A stretch of 64,000 nucleotides of DNA from Acidobacteriaceae bacterium. GTDB taxonomy: Bacteria; Acidobacteriota; Terriglobia; Terriglobales; Acidobacteriaceae. The notes beneath the pieces are model-generated. The model made no database searches. It was not told the DNA's origin and was given only the letters and a program-made list of their open reading frames with translations. Shown here piece after piece: positions 28,380 to 38,930 of the stretch. A program made the translations under genes and the position numbers. Position 1 is the stretch's first letter. The number at the start of each line of letters is the position of its first letter. The DNA lies in NCBI GenBank assembly GCA_003165075.1, contig PLSM01000094.1:111509-175508 (forward strand). The letters are read 5' to 3'.

Positions 28380-29309
28380 ATGTCGAGGCGGCTCGCTCTA
28401 CTGATTCTGCTGTGGATGACGGCGCAGATGCTGGCGCCAGTGGCGGGCTGGGCAGCCGATGTTGTTCTCGCGGCTACTCCCCAGCCCGGACAAGCGGCTG
28501 CAGGCAGCGCAAAGCCGGCTCCTAAGGTCTCGGCCGCGAACGCTACGCAAAGCCCGGCCGCCACGGACCCCAACTCCAATTGCAACGGTGGCCCCTGCGG
28601 CAGCCAACCGCCCCAGATTATTGTGAACAGCCCGCCGCCTGCGAATCCGCCGTGGGCCTGGTATCAGCGGGTGGCTTGGGCCGCCAACATCATCCTTGCG
28701 GTGTTGGGATACGTGGGCATTATGCTCGCCCTGAGGACCCTCAAAAACATCGAACGTCACGCGGAGTCCAGTGCCGCCGCCGTGCAAGCTGCCCAGGAAA
28801 CTGCCAGCGCCGCATTGGCGCAGAGTCAGGCGCTGGTGGATTCCGAGAGACCGTGGATTGTGGTCTCGGTCGAGCCCTTCCTGACCATGGAAAACAGTTT
28901 CAAGGTCATAGCTACGAATCGCGGCCGCACCCCGGCCAAGATCGTGTCCACCGTGGATCAGGTCGAGGTGGCCATCGACGAAACCCGCCTGGCGGAGACA
29001 CCGGAGTTCGAAAGCGTGGAGTCGGGTGCGCTGCCCAACCCCATCATCCTTCTCCCTGGCGAATCGGTAGGCATTCGACCCTTCCGCCGCGAAGACATGC
29101 GCTCGGTTTGCGAGGATGACGCCCAATTCGAACGCATTGAGCTGTGGCAGGAGAAGGTGTTTCTCTTTGGCCGGGTCACCTACATGGACCTGCTCTCCAG
29201 CCCCGGAAAACAAATCCACGAAACCGACTGGTGTTGCTGGTACGTCCACGGCGAGAAAGAAAGTGCTCTGCTGGTTGCCGGGCCGCCGGAGTATAACCGG
29301 CATACCTAG
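28380..29309 (+). CDS. Hypothetical membrane protein (signal peptide, Pro-rich segment, one TM, coiled-coil-like stretch)
   Basis: MSRRLALLILLWMTAQMLAP..., PPWAWYQRVAWAANIILAVLGYVGIMLALRTLKNIERHAESSAAAVQAAQETA. Confidence 0.65.
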   Translation: MSRRLALLILLWMTAQMLAPVAGWAADVVLAATPQPGQAAAGSAKPAPKVSAANATQSPAATDPNSNCNGGPCGSQPPQIIVNSPPPANPPWAWYQRVAWAANIILAVLGYVGIMLALRTLKNIERHAESSAAAVQAAQETASAALAQSQALVDSERPWIVVSVEPFLTMENSFKVIATNRGRTPAKIVSTVDQVEVAIDETRLAETPEFESVESGALPNPIILLPGESVGIRPFRREDMRSVCEDDAQFERIELWQEKVFLFGRVTYMDLLSSPGKQIHETDWCCWYVHGEKESALLVAGPPEYNRHT

Positions 29310-29335
29310 GGTTTCGTATCTAATCTTCCCGTCAC

Positions 29336-29495
29336 AACTGCTGTCATCTTGAGCGAACGCAGTACCCGGTCTCAGAAGTTCCTTTCATAAAAGTTGTCGT
29401 CCTGAGCGACCGTACCGAAGCGAAGGAAGTCGAAGGACCCGCGGTTGTCTTTTCCTCAAATCCCGTTGACCTTGTTTGCATCAACATTCGTCACT
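29336..29495. repeat. Interspersed CATCCTGAGCGAAG...GTCGAAGGACCTGCGG-type element (copy 1)
   Basis: Read directly; shares order of motifs with 57793-57900, including CCCGTTgAC...TTTGTTTtcaaca tail. Confidence 0.6.
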
Positions 29496-29598
29496 AGATG
29501 AGTCCGCGGCATGCCGTCGCGAGCTTTGCTAAAATCCTTCCAGACCGTTTCCCACGACCCATCCATTTCCAATTGCAAACCGAGCGGCAGGAGAATTC

Positions 29599-30501
29599 AT
29601 GCCAGTTGTTGAACTCGCGGGAGTCACCAAGGCCTACGAGAGCAAAGTTGCCGTCCGCGATTTGAGCCTTTCCATCGAGGCGGGCCAGATGTTTGGCCTG
29701 CTGGGGCCGAACGGAGCGGGCAAAACCAGCTCCATCCGCATGATGATGGGCATCACCTTGCCCGACTCCGGCACCGTGAGTCTCTTCGACAAGCCCTTTG
29801 AACGCCAAAGCCTGGAGCGGGTAGGCTACCTGCCCGAGGAACGCGGGCTTTACAAGAAGATGAAGGTGCTGGAGCAGTTGGTCTTCTTCGGCGAGTTGCA
29901 CGGCCTCAGTGCCGCGGAGTCCCGCAAGCGGGCTACCGATTGGGCCCAGCGCCTGGAGATTGCCGACGCGCTGGCCAAGAGGACTGAAGAACTCTCCAAG
30001 GGTATGCAGCAGAAGATTCAGTTCATCGGTTCGGTGCTGCACGATCCCGGCCTGATCGTCATGGACGAACCCTTTGCCGGACTGGACCCGGTAAACGCAA
30101 CCCTGCTGGAACGCACCCTGCTGGACTTCAAGGATCAGGGCAAGGCTATTCTCTTCTCCACCCATCGCATGGACCAGGTGGAGAAGCTGTGCGACTCCAT
30201 CTGCCTCATCAATAACGGCGAAGCGGTGCTCGCCGGCAGGGTGCGCGAAATCAAGTCGCGTTACGAGCGCAACCACGTGATTGTGGAATTTGAAGGCAGT
30301 GCGGATTTCCTCTCCAGCGCGGAGATCGCGCAGGCCAAAAACTTCTCCGGCCACGCCGAGATACGGCTCAAGCCGCACGGCGACGCGCAGAAGCTGCTCC
30401 ATGAGGCAACGGCCGCGGCCACCATCTACCGCTTCGAACTGGTCGAGCCTTCGCTCGAAGAGATTTTCATCCAGACCGTGGGAGGCAAGGCCGATGCGTA
30501 A
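29599..30501 (+). CDS. ABC transporter ATP-binding protein (NatA-like)
   Basis: GLLGPNGAGKTSSIRMMMGI, ELSKGMQQKIQFIGSVLHDPGLIVMDEPFAGLDPVN. Confidence 0.93.
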   Translation: MPVVELAGVTKAYESKVAVRDLSLSIEAGQMFGLLGPNGAGKTSSIRMMMGITLPDSGTVSLFDKPFERQSLERVGYLPEERGLYKKMKVLEQLVFFGELHGLSAAESRKRATDWAQRLEIADALAKRTEELSKGMQQKIQFIGSVLHDPGLIVMDEPFAGLDPVNATLLERTLLDFKDQGKAILFSTHRMDQVEKLCDSICLINNGEAVLAGRVREIKSRYERNHVIVEFEGSADFLSSAEIAQAKNFSGHAEIRLKPHGDAQKLLHEATAAATIYRFELVEPSLEEIFIQTVGGKADA

Positions 30502-31741
30502 CATTCTTCTCATCGCCCGGCGCGAGTACCTTGAGCAGGTGCGCGGGCGGGCCTTCAAAACCACCACCATCGGCCTGCCGGCCGTGTTCGCATTGGTCGT
30601 CGCCATTGCCTACCTTTCCAGTCTCGGTCTCGGCTCCAACCGCCACATGGCCGTCACGGCCTCTGACCCCGTGCTGGCCGGCCAGATCCGCAGCCAGTTG
30701 CTGGGCGACAAGGAAGCCAAGGCCAGCGTGGACGTGATTGCGCCCGCCACTCCCGAACAACGGGCCGCGCTGGTGAACATGGTGCGGACCAAGGCTCTCG
30801 ACGGGCTGCTGTGGGTGGATACGCCGGCCGGAGCGGCGCCCACTGCCACCTACACCTCGCAGTCTGCCGGCGACTTCATCACCAACGATCGGCTGAAGTC
30901 GGCCTTGAATCACGCTCTTGTCGATGCGCGCTTAACCGGCGGCGGCATGAACCAGGCCGACGCGGATACGCTGGTCAAGGGCGTATCCATCCAGACCTTC
31001 CAGGTGAAAAAAGATGGCAGTGTGGTAAAGAGCAACGCCGCAGCGTCGTTTTACAAGGGCTATGCGATGGCCATCCTGCTCTCGATGACCACCATGATCT
31101 ACGGCATGAACGTGGCCCGCTCCATCATCCAGGAAAAAACGTCGCGCATCTTTGAGGTGATGCTGGCCATCGCCAAGCCGGGAGACATGCTGGCCGGAAA
31201 GCTGATCGGCGTGGGCGCCGTAGGCCTGACCCAGATTGCGATCTGGCTGGTGGCGGGCGCGGCCATTCTGTTTTCGCCTTTCGCTGCCGCCCTTATGACA
31301 GGCGACTTTGTCATCCATATTTCGTGGAGCGAGACGGTCCTGTTTCCGGTCTATTTTGTGCTCGGCTACTTGCTCTACAGCTCGTTGTTTGCCGGCCTGG
31401 CCGCCACCTGCGAAACCGAGCAGGAGTTGCAGATGTACATGCCCCTGGCTGCTGCGCCCACCTGGCTGAGCTTCGCGCTGATCCTGCTGGTCATCAACGA
31501 CTCCAACTCGTTCTGGTCGGTGGCAGCCTCCCTCTTTCCGCCCACCGCGCCGGTCATCATGTTCTTGCGCATGGCGGCGGAGATTCCTCCGGTGTGGCAG
31601 TTCGCAGCCTCCATCGGTCTGCTGGTGGTGAGCATCTGGGCCACGTTGTGGTTCTCCTCGCGCCTTTATCGCGTAGGCATCCTAATGTATGGCAAGCGGG
31701 CGACGCTGCCCGAACTGCTGCGCTGGCTGCGTTACAGCTAG
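30494..31741 (+). CDS. ABC-2 type permease (NatB-like)
   Basis: MRNILLIARREYLEQVRGRAFK..., IIQEKTSRIFEVMLAIAKPGDMLAGKLIGVGAVGLTQ; overlaps upstream ATPase by 8 nt. Confidence 0.9.
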   Translation: MRNILLIARREYLEQVRGRAFKTTTIGLPAVFALVVAIAYLSSLGLGSNRHMAVTASDPVLAGQIRSQLLGDKEAKASVDVIAPATPEQRAALVNMVRTKALDGLLWVDTPAGAAPTATYTSQSAGDFITNDRLKSALNHALVDARLTGGGMNQADADTLVKGVSIQTFQVKKDGSVVKSNAAASFYKGYAMAILLSMTTMIYGMNVARSIIQEKTSRIFEVMLAIAKPGDMLAGKLIGVGAVGLTQIAIWLVAGAAILFSPFAAALMTGDFVIHISWSETVLFPVYFVLGYLLYSSLFAGLAATCETEQELQMYMPLAAAPTWLSFALILLVINDSNSFWSVAASLFPPTAPVIMFLRMAAEIPPVWQFAASIGLLVVSIWATLWFSSRLYRVGILMYGKRATLPELLRWLRYS

Positions 31742-31751
31742 AATCAGTGCA

Positions 31752-32447
31752 GTGAACGTTGAGGACAATCCCAGATTCACACTTGGCCAGCGCCTGGTAC
31801 TGGCCGTGGTTCCGCGCCTCGTGTGGGCGCTGTTTCGGGTTGTAGGCCTCACCTGGCGCTTTGAAGTCATCGCCGAAGAAGGCGTCACGCCGGTCCTCTT
31901 TGGTCAGAAGCCCGGACCGGAGATTTACTGTTTCTGGCATCAGTGCGTGTTGCCCTGCACGGTATACTTCCGTCACTCCTTAGCCGTCATTCTCATCAGC
32001 CGCAGCTTCGACGGCGAGCTGATTACGCGCACTCTCCAGCTGTTCGGCTTTGACGCGGTGCGCGGCTCAAGCTCGCGTGGCGCGCGCAAAGGGCTGCTCG
32101 GGCTAAAACACATCATCGAGACCGGTCGCACCGCAATCTTCACCGCCGATGGTCCGCGCGGTCCCATTTACCAGACGAAGATGGGCCCCATCAAACTGGC
32201 GCAGATGACTGGCGCGCCCATCGGCGCTTTCCATCTGCAACCGCAACACGCCTGGACCATTGGCTCCTGGGATCGCTTCCTGGTGCCGTGGCCGTTCACA
32301 CGCATCTGCGTTAGTTGGGCGCAGTGGACACACGTTCCCGCCGAGCTGCCCGCTGAGGATTTCGAGACCATGCGCGAGCAACTGAATGCGGCCATCGAGC
32401 GTGCCCGGCTGCGCGCCCTTGCGCACTTTGGAAAGGCTTCCCAGTGA
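31752..32447 (+). CDS. DUF374-type lysophospholipid acyltransferase family protein; GTG start
   Basis: [79 protein letters not shown]. Confidence 0.88.
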   Translation: MNVEDNPRFTLGQRLVLAVVPRLVWALFRVVGLTWRFEVIAEEGVTPVLFGQKPGPEIYCFWHQCVLPCTVYFRHSLAVILISRSFDGELITRTLQLFGFDAVRGSSSRGARKGLLGLKHIIETGRTAIFTADGPRGPIYQTKMGPIKLAQMTGAPIGAFHLQPQHAWTIGSWDRFLVPWPFTRICVSWAQWTHVPAELPAEDFETMREQLNAAIERARLRALAHFGKASQ

Positions 32448-33520
32448 GTGGCCTGCGCGTTGCCGATTTTGACTTTGATCTGCCCCCGGAGTTGATTGCG
32501 CAGGAGCCGCCGCCGCAGCGCGGTCAGAGCCGCATGCTGGCGTTGGACCGCGCCACCGGCGCACTGACCGACACGCAGTTTGCCCAATTCCCTTCTCTGC
32601 TGCGGCCCGGAGATCTGCTGGTCATCAACGATAGCCGCGTGATTCCGGCACGCCTGTTTGCGCGGCGCACGCTGGTACGTGATCGCCGACAGCCCAGCGG
32701 CCTGGTGGAAGTGCTGCTGACCGAGCCCGCCGGCGACAACGTGTGGCGCGCGCTGGTCAAGCCGGGGAAAAAGGTCGGAGTGGGCGAGCGCCTGGCTTTT
32801 TTCGCGCCTTCCGGGGCGCTCGTGCTGGAGGCTGAGGTCACGGAACGCGGAGCGTTTGGCGAGCGGGTGCTGCGCTTTGCGCCGGTGGACGATTTCTTTC
32901 GCGCCCTGGAAAGCATCGGCCACATGCCCCTGCCACCCTACATTCGCCGTCATGACGAGGACGCGGATCGCGAGCGATATCAGACCGTCTTCGCGCGCCG
33001 CCAAGGTTCTGTGGCCGCACCCACCGCTGGGTTGCACTTTACGCAGCAGATGTTGGATGCGGTGGCCGCGCAGGGTGTCGAGGTGGCGCGCATCACGCTC
33101 CACGTGGGCCTGGGCACCTTTGCTCCGCTGCGCGTGGACCTCGTGGACGACGTGCGCTTGCACCGCGAACGCTACACGCTGCCCGAGGCCACGGCCCAGG
33201 CCATTCAGCGCGCATCCGGTGAAGGCCGGCGCATCGTCGCCGTAGGGACCACAGTCGTGCGCACCCTGGAAGCCGTCGCACAGCAGGCAGGCGGCGCAGC
33301 GCTCCAGGCGCATTCGGGCGAGACCGAGATCTTTATTGCGCCCGGCTTCCACTTCCGCCTGGTGGGTGCGCTGCTGACCAATTTCCATCTGCCCCAGTCA
33401 AGCCTCCTCATGCTGGTCAGCGCCTTTGCCGGACGCGAGCGCGTGCTCGCCGCCTACCGCCATGCCGTCGAGGCACGCTACCGCTTCTTCAGCTACGGCG
33501 ATTGCATGTTCTTTTTCTGA
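32444..33520 (+). CDS. queA: S-adenosylmethionine:tRNA ribosyltransferase-isomerase; GTG start
   Basis: [80 protein letters not shown]. Confidence 0.97.
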   Translation: MSGLRVADFDFDLPPELIAQEPPPQRGQSRMLALDRATGALTDTQFAQFPSLLRPGDLLVINDSRVIPARLFARRTLVRDRRQPSGLVEVLLTEPAGDNVWRALVKPGKKVGVGERLAFFAPSGALVLEAEVTERGAFGERVLRFAPVDDFFRALESIGHMPLPPYIRRHDEDADRERYQTVFARRQGSVAAPTAGLHFTQQMLDAVAAQGVEVARITLHVGLGTFAPLRVDLVDDVRLHRERYTLPEATAQAIQRASGEGRRIVAVGTTVVRTLEAVAQQAGGAALQAHSGETEIFIAPGFHFRLVGALLTNFHLPQSSLLMLVSAFAGRERVLAAYRHAVEARYRFFSYGDCMFFF

Positions 33521-33616
33521 ATCTGATCGTGAGGCTCATTGCCGGCAGTACCATCGAATGTTCGATCTCAAGCCTGCCTCTTCCCGGCAAGCTCGGGACG
33601 CAGGTAACGTAGTGGT

Positions 33617-35158
33617 ATGGACGCCTCGCCCATCGTCGCAACAGCCAGCCCCATCACGCGCCTCTTCAACCGTATCTTCACCCGGCATGCAATGAATGTG
33701 GCCATTCTGCTGATGCTGCCCATGCTCCTCGCACCCACCCTGAACCCGGGGAGATTTCTGATGGTCGACCCGGATATCTGGTGGCATCTCGCCGACGCGC
33801 GCATTCTTTGCGCCACCCATCAGTTCATCTACACTGACCCGTACTCGTTTACCGTTGCCGGCCAGCGCTGGGTCAACTTTGAATGGCTTTCCGAGCTACC
33901 CTTTTGGTTCAGCTTCCGGGCGTTCCAGCTACGAGGCATTTATCTGATCGCCTGGCTGGCGCTGGGCGCCAATGTGTTGTTTGTCTACTGGCGTGGCTAT
34001 TTGAAATCGCGTCATGGAGGAGCCGCGTTGTGGGCGGCGGGCCTCGCTCTTGTACTGATGACCGTGAACTCCGGGCCCCGCACCATCGCCCTTGCCTATC
34101 TGGCGATGTCGGCCGAGATGGCCATTCTGGAGGCTGCGGAGCGCGGAAACGCACGCCTGCTGTGGCTGCTGCCGCCGCTGTTCTGCGTGTGGATCAACCT
34201 CCATGGAAGCTGGCCGGTCGGCATCGTCCTGCTGGTTCTGTACATCGCTTGCGGATCGTTCAGCGTCGAGCTAGGGGCGTTTAGGCAAACGGCCTTTTCC
34301 GCCAGGGAGCGCAATCGCCTGCTGGCGGTGCTGGCGGCTAGCCTGGCGGCGCTGATGGTCAACCCCTACGGCTGGCGGCTGCTGTGGAAACCGTTTGACA
34401 TGATGCTCAACGAAGGCCTCAGCGTCGCCAATAGCGCCGAATTTCAGCCCTTGCGAATCGAATCCATGGAGGGCAGGGGAGTCGTGCTGGCCATCGGCCT
34501 CATGATCGTGGCCAACTTCATTCGCGGACGGAAGTGGAAGGTCTACGAACTCGCAGTGATCGTCTTCGCCTGGTATTCGGCCGTCGATCATTTGCGCTTT
34601 ACCTACCTCGCCGCAGTCTTGACGACTCCGATGCTCGCCGCAGACATCAAGCGGAGCTTCTATACAGAGGAGGACAACAAAACCATTCCGGCAATGAATG
34701 CACTGATTGCCGCCGCAGCCGTTTGCGTGATGGTGTTCATGTACCCATCGGAGGACACTCTGCAGAAGAAGCTGGCCTCCCTGTTCCCTCTCCAGACCAT
34801 TGCATCCATTCAGCCCTCTTGGCGAACATTGAATTGGGACTACGTGGGCGGCATGATGGCATTTGAGTCCAAGCCCAATTTTTTCGACTCCCGATACGAC
34901 ATCTTCGACCATCACGGAGTGCTGGCGGATTACCTCGGCATCATGAATGACCGTGACGCCCTGGAGTTGATGGACCGCTACCGCGTGGACCACGTCCTGC
35001 TCCAGGATCCGTCGCCACTTGCCTACCTGCTGCAGCACACGCCGGGCTGGAAGGTGGAACGGCGCGAGATAACTGATAGCTTCACCTTCGTCCTGTACTC
35101 CAAGGTTGGCGCCGCAGAGGTCCCAGTCGCGGCTGCTAGGGCATCGGGGCAGCACTAA
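33617..35158 (+). CDS. Multi-TM membrane protein, GT-C-like
   Basis: FLMVDPDIWWHLADARILCATHQFIYTDPYSFTVAGQRWVNFEWLSELPFW, then repeated TM stretches and soluble C-terminus. Confidence 0.65.
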   Translation: MDASPIVATASPITRLFNRIFTRHAMNVAILLMLPMLLAPTLNPGRFLMVDPDIWWHLADARILCATHQFIYTDPYSFTVAGQRWVNFEWLSELPFWFSFRAFQLRGIYLIAWLALGANVLFVYWRGYLKSRHGGAALWAAGLALVLMTVNSGPRTIALAYLAMSAEMAILEAAERGNARLLWLLPPLFCVWINLHGSWPVGIVLLVLYIACGSFSVELGAFRQTAFSARERNRLLAVLAASLAALMVNPYGWRLLWKPFDMMLNEGLSVANSAEFQPLRIESMEGRGVVLAIGLMIVANFIRGRKWKVYELAVIVFAWYSAVDHLRFTYLAAVLTTPMLAADIKRSFYTEEDNKTIPAMNALIAAAAVCVMVFMYPSEDTLQKKLASLFPLQTIASIQPSWRTLNWDYVGGMMAFESKPNFFDSRYDIFDHHGVLADYLGIMNDRDALELMDRYRVDHVLLQDPSPLAYLLQHTPGWKVERREITDSFTFVLYSKVGAAEVPVAAARASGQH

Positions 35159-35454
35159 GACCTGGCCCATCCTGCGGATCTGCCGGCCGGATTAAGGTCC
35201 CCGGCTCATCTGATGACCGCCAATACGTGATGAGGATCACAAGGTTTATTCCAGTTTTCAGCGGACCATGGGTGAGAAGTGGTTTCACAACACCTGCGCC
35301 CTTTCCAATTCCTCGCCGGCTGGCTTGTCCCTGAGGGAAGAGTCACTGCGCCGAGGTAGTGCAAGGATCAGGCATTGTGAGTCCCCTGCTTACGAGGCGT
35401 GAGCGAGCTTCCTCGTCACGCGCCATCTCTCATCCAAACCTACGGAGACCCGGA

Positions 35455-35868
35455 GTGAAGCTAGATTCATCTGCCTTTGTTGCCGATTCGGCGTTGATCC
35501 AGGCGCTGCAAGGCTTTGCCGTGCCCGTCACCTGCGACGAAGACCGCCTGCTGTTCAAGCAGGGAGAGATGCCTTCGGGCCTTTACATTCTCCGCAGTGG
35601 AGGCGCCACGCTCACCATGACTTCGCCCCTGGGCGGCGTGGTGACGTGCACATCGGCTCAGCCGGGCTCGCTGTTGGGTTTACCGGCACTGATCGGCAAG
35701 CGGCCCTACACCTTGTCGGCCATGGTTCTCAAGGACTCCGATGTCAGTTTTGTAACCTGCGAGGACTTTTCCCAGTTGATGCTGACCCAGCCTTCCCTGT
35801 CGCTGATGGTGCTGCGTGTGCTGGCAGCCGAGGTGCGCAGCGCGCGCAGCGCCATTTCGGAGCTCTGA
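35455..35868 (+). CDS. Stand-alone cyclic-nucleotide-binding-like (Crp/Fnr N-terminal) domain protein; GTG start assumed
   Basis: DRLLFKQGEMPSGLYILRSGGATLTMTSPLGGVVTCTSAQPGSLLGLPALIGKRPYTLSAMVLKDSDVSFVT; stops before any HTH. Confidence 0.7.
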   Translation: MKLDSSAFVADSALIQALQGFAVPVTCDEDRLLFKQGEMPSGLYILRSGGATLTMTSPLGGVVTCTSAQPGSLLGLPALIGKRPYTLSAMVLKDSDVSFVTCEDFSQLMLTQPSLSLMVLRVLAAEVRSARSAISEL

Positions 35869-35934
35869 GCGGCCCAGCGCACCCTTCTCATCCCAATATG
35901 CGCCGCCCCGGCACAATGCGTTAGCATCCGGAGT

Positions 35935-38199
35935 GTGCCCGGCCTCGATACCCCAGTCCAGTATGTATCCGGCGTAGGTCCGCGGGTGGCGGAGATGCTG
36001 TCCGCCAAGGGGATCCAGACCGCCGAAGACCTGCTCTACCACCTTCCCTTCCGCTACGAAGACCGCCAGAATCCGCGCAGCCTGGACGAACTGAAGCCGG
36101 GCGAGACGGCCAGCGTAATCGCTGAAGTGCGTGGCGCTGCGCTCTTGCGTACCCGCAAAATGCCCCTCTTCGAGATGACCGTGGGCCAGGGCCGGTTGGC
36201 GCTCAAGTGTATCTGGTTCAATGCCACCTACCTGCAGGGCAAGTTCCACGCCGGGCAAACCGTGGCCTTGTTCGGTAAGGTGGAGCCCTCCCGCTCCAGC
36301 AGTAACCTAAAGATGATTCAACCCCAGTTCGAGTTGCTGCCTGACTCCAGCGACGATGCGGAGACCAGGCTGCTTGAAGTGGGCCGCATCACCCCGGTCT
36401 ACGAGTCGCTGGGCGGCAGCCGCCTGGCCTCGCGGTGGCAGCGCAAGGTGATCTTCAATCTGCTTGAGAGCATGCGCGGCACGGTGCCGGAGTGCCTGCC
36501 GCAGGCCATGCTGGCGCGGCTCGATTTGCCCGGCCGCGAAGCGGCGCTACGCGAGGTGCACTATCCGCCTGAAGGCACATCGCTCACCCAGTTGCAAGCC
36601 TCGGCCACGCCCGCGCACAGGCGCCTGATCTTTGAAGAGCTGTTTTTTCTGGAGCTGGGGCTGGAGTTGAAGCGGCGTCGCATGCGGCAGCGCACTGGCA
36701 TCGGATTTGCCACCACCGACAAAGTCCGCGAAGCCATACGCGAGGTGCTTCCGTTTCATCCTACTGCAGCGCAAAAGCGGGCCCTGGGCGAGATCGTGGC
36801 CGACATGCGCGGGCCCAGCCCCATGCGCCGCCTGCTCCAGGGCGACGTCGGCTCGGGCAAGACGATTGTTGCCTTGCAGGCCATGCTGGTGGCCATGGAG
36901 AACGGCTACCAGGCAGCGCTGATGGCGCCCACTGAGATCCTCGCCACACAGCATTTTCTGGCCGCGCGCAAGCTCCTCGAGCGGTCCAGCCGCCGCTACC
37001 GTATTGTCCTGCTGACCGGGTCGCTGGACGAGGACCGCAAGCGATCCACGCGGGGCCTCATCAACCGCGGTGAGGCGCAACTGGTGATTGGAACCCATGC
37101 GTTGATTGAAGAGAAGGTCGAGTTCGACCGCCTGGGCCTGGTGGTCGTCGACGAGCAGCACCGCTTCGGTGTGCTGCAGCGCTTCAAGCTGATGAAGAAG
37201 CCCCATCAGGCCGAGCCGGATGTGCTGGTAATGACCGCCACGCCCATTCCCCGCACCTTGGCCCTGTCCCTCTATGGCGACCTGGACGTGAGCGTGCTCG
37301 ACCAGCTGCCCCCGGGCCGTACGCCGATTGTGACCCGGCGCGTGCCCGGCGAGCGTGCCGGCGAAGTGTGGGACTTCGTCCGTAAAGAAGTGGCGCGCAA
37401 GCACCAGGCGTATATCGTGTACCCGGTGATCGAGGGAACGAAGGACGACGAGCCGGAACTGGACTTTTCCCACGATCCGGCCGATGCCCCTGCGGAAGCG
37501 CCTCCCAGAAAGGCCGCACGCAAGGGCAAGGCGCCGGAGTTGTTTCCTGCTGCTGTGCAGGAGGCGAATCCGGCGGCAAAGTCGGGGCTGAAGTCCGCAG
37601 TGGAGATGTATGAAAAGCTGCGCACGGGACCCCTGGCCGGGCTGCGCGTGGGCCTGCTGCATGGCCGCCTCGACCCCGATGAAAAGGAAGTCATCATGCA
37701 CCGCTTCCAGCGCGGTGAGATTGACGTGCTGGTGGCCACCACGGTGATTGAGGTGGGCGTGGATGTCCCCAACGCCACCGTCATGGTGGTGGAGCACGCG
37801 GAGCGCTTTGGCCTGGCGCAACTGCATCAGTTGCGTGGCCGCGTTGGCCGTGGAGCGGCGAAAAGCTATTGCATTTTGATCACCGGGCCGCGCGTTTCGC
37901 CGCCGGGCGAGGAGCGGCTGAATGCCATGGTGCGCACTCAAGACGGCTTCGAACTGGCGGAGCTCGACCTGAGCCTGCGCGGGCCAGGCGAGTTTTTCGG
38001 CACCCGCCAGGCAGGACTGCCCGACTTTCGCGTGGCCAATCTGCTCCGCGACCGGCAGTTGCTTGAACTGGCCAAGCAGGAAGCCGCGCACTTTGCGAAC
38101 AATCCCGCCCCCGAGGGAACCGAGGCCGAGCGCGCACGGGTGTGGGCGCGCCTCAAAATGGCCTGGCAGCGCCGTTACGGACTGCTAGAGGCAGGCTAA
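35935..38199 (+). CDS. recG: ATP-dependent DNA helicase RecG; GTG start
   Basis: RLLQGDVGSGKTIVALQAM, VVVDEQHRFGVLQR, VMTATPIPRTLALSLYGDLDVS, VATTVIEVGVDVPNATVMVVEHAERFGLAQLHQLRGRVGRG. Confidence 0.97.
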   Translation: MPGLDTPVQYVSGVGPRVAEMLSAKGIQTAEDLLYHLPFRYEDRQNPRSLDELKPGETASVIAEVRGAALLRTRKMPLFEMTVGQGRLALKCIWFNATYLQGKFHAGQTVALFGKVEPSRSSSNLKMIQPQFELLPDSSDDAETRLLEVGRITPVYESLGGSRLASRWQRKVIFNLLESMRGTVPECLPQAMLARLDLPGREAALREVHYPPEGTSLTQLQASATPAHRRLIFEELFFLELGLELKRRRMRQRTGIGFATTDKVREAIREVLPFHPTAAQKRALGEIVADMRGPSPMRRLLQGDVGSGKTIVALQAMLVAMENGYQAALMAPTEILATQHFLAARKLLERSSRRYRIVLLTGSLDEDRKRSTRGLINRGEAQLVIGTHALIEEKVEFDRLGLVVVDEQHRFGVLQRFKLMKKPHQAEPDVLVMTATPIPRTLALSLYGDLDVSVLDQLPPGRTPIVTRRVPGERAGEVWDFVRKEVARKHQAYIVYPVIEGTKDDEPELDFSHDPADAPAEAPPRKAARKGKAPELFPAAVQEANPAAKSGLKSAVEMYEKLRTGPLAGLRVGLLHGRLDPDEKEVIMHRFQRGEIDVLVATTVIEVGVDVPNATVMVVEHAERFGLAQLHQLRGRVGRGAAKSYCILITGPRVSPPGEERLNAMVRTQDGFELAELDLSLRGPGEFFGTRQAGLPDFRVANLLRDRQLLELAKQEAAHFANNPAPEGTEAERARVWARLKMAWQRRYGLLEAG

Positions 38200-38239
38200 T
38201 ACTACAGTTGGCGCTCGCCCGCGTCTGAACCGCCGATAG

Positions 38240-38281
38240 AAATGGATGCCCCAGGTGCCTCGCTTTTGGGCACCTGGGAGA
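38240..38281. repeat. Inverted-repeat element (CCCCAGGTGCC-tcgcttttg-GGCACCTGGG)
   Basis: Core related to 1031-1106 (AATGG[AG]TGCCCCAGGT...TCGCTTTTGGG). Confidence 0.6.
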
Positions 38282-38370
38282 CCACGAACCTCGACCATCT
38301 GTCTTCAATTCCGGCAGGTGGCCTACTCGATGTCCTTCCATTTATCTGTCCTTCCCGGAAAAATGAATCT

Positions 38371-38412
38371 GTGCCCCATTCATCGCGGCTTTATCGCGAT
38401 GAGTGGGCCGCG
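38371..38412 (-). repeat. REP-like hairpin, left of the RAYT pseudogene
   Basis: TCATCGCG-GCTTTAT-CGCGATGA (8-bp stem, 7-nt loop), followed on minus strand by AATGGGGCACA. Confidence 0.75.
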
Positions 38413-38893
38413 GAGTCTCGCCGTCCAGTCCGACTCGATTTCGACCACTCCTCGTATTCCGGCGGCGTAGTGGTTGAAGCTGCTCCATCGATACTGCCCG
38501 GGCAATGAGACAAGTCCCCCTTGACCGGATTTCTATGGATATATCGGATCACTTCGGACCGGGCAGTTTCGCCATGGATGTTCGCGTCAAAATAACGGGG
38601 TTGCCAAAACTGCCGGCGATCGCTTCTCAGCTTGCGGGAAGTGATCTGCTTGAGCGCCTTCAGAAACTGCGCTACGAGGATGGAGGGCGGCTCGTTGATC
38701 AGCAGGTGAACATATTCGGGCATCAGCACGTAGGCGTAAACCCTGGCCTCATGACGCGCCCGGGTCTGTTCCAAAATGGCTCCACCGTTTCCTTGGGTTC
38801 CGGGGCTTCAAGCAGCGGAAGCCGGTGAAAGCAACTGAACGTGATGAAGTGAAGCGCTTCCGCTCTCTGAAAACGCTTCAGGCCGTAAGGCAT
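38391..38893 (-). pseudogene. REP-associated tyrosine transposase (RAYT, Y1 IS200-like), two frameshifts
   Basis: Piecewise MPYGLKRFQRAEALHFITFSCFHRLPLLEAPEPKETVE / ILEQTRARHEARVYAYVLMPEYVHLLINEPP...YIHRNPVK / GLVSLPGQYRWSSFNHYAAGIRGVVEIESDWTARLRG in successive frames. Confidence 0.85.
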
Positions 38894-38930
38894 AGTGCTG
38901 TGGTGGTTCCACTACGGCATGGTCCGAAGA

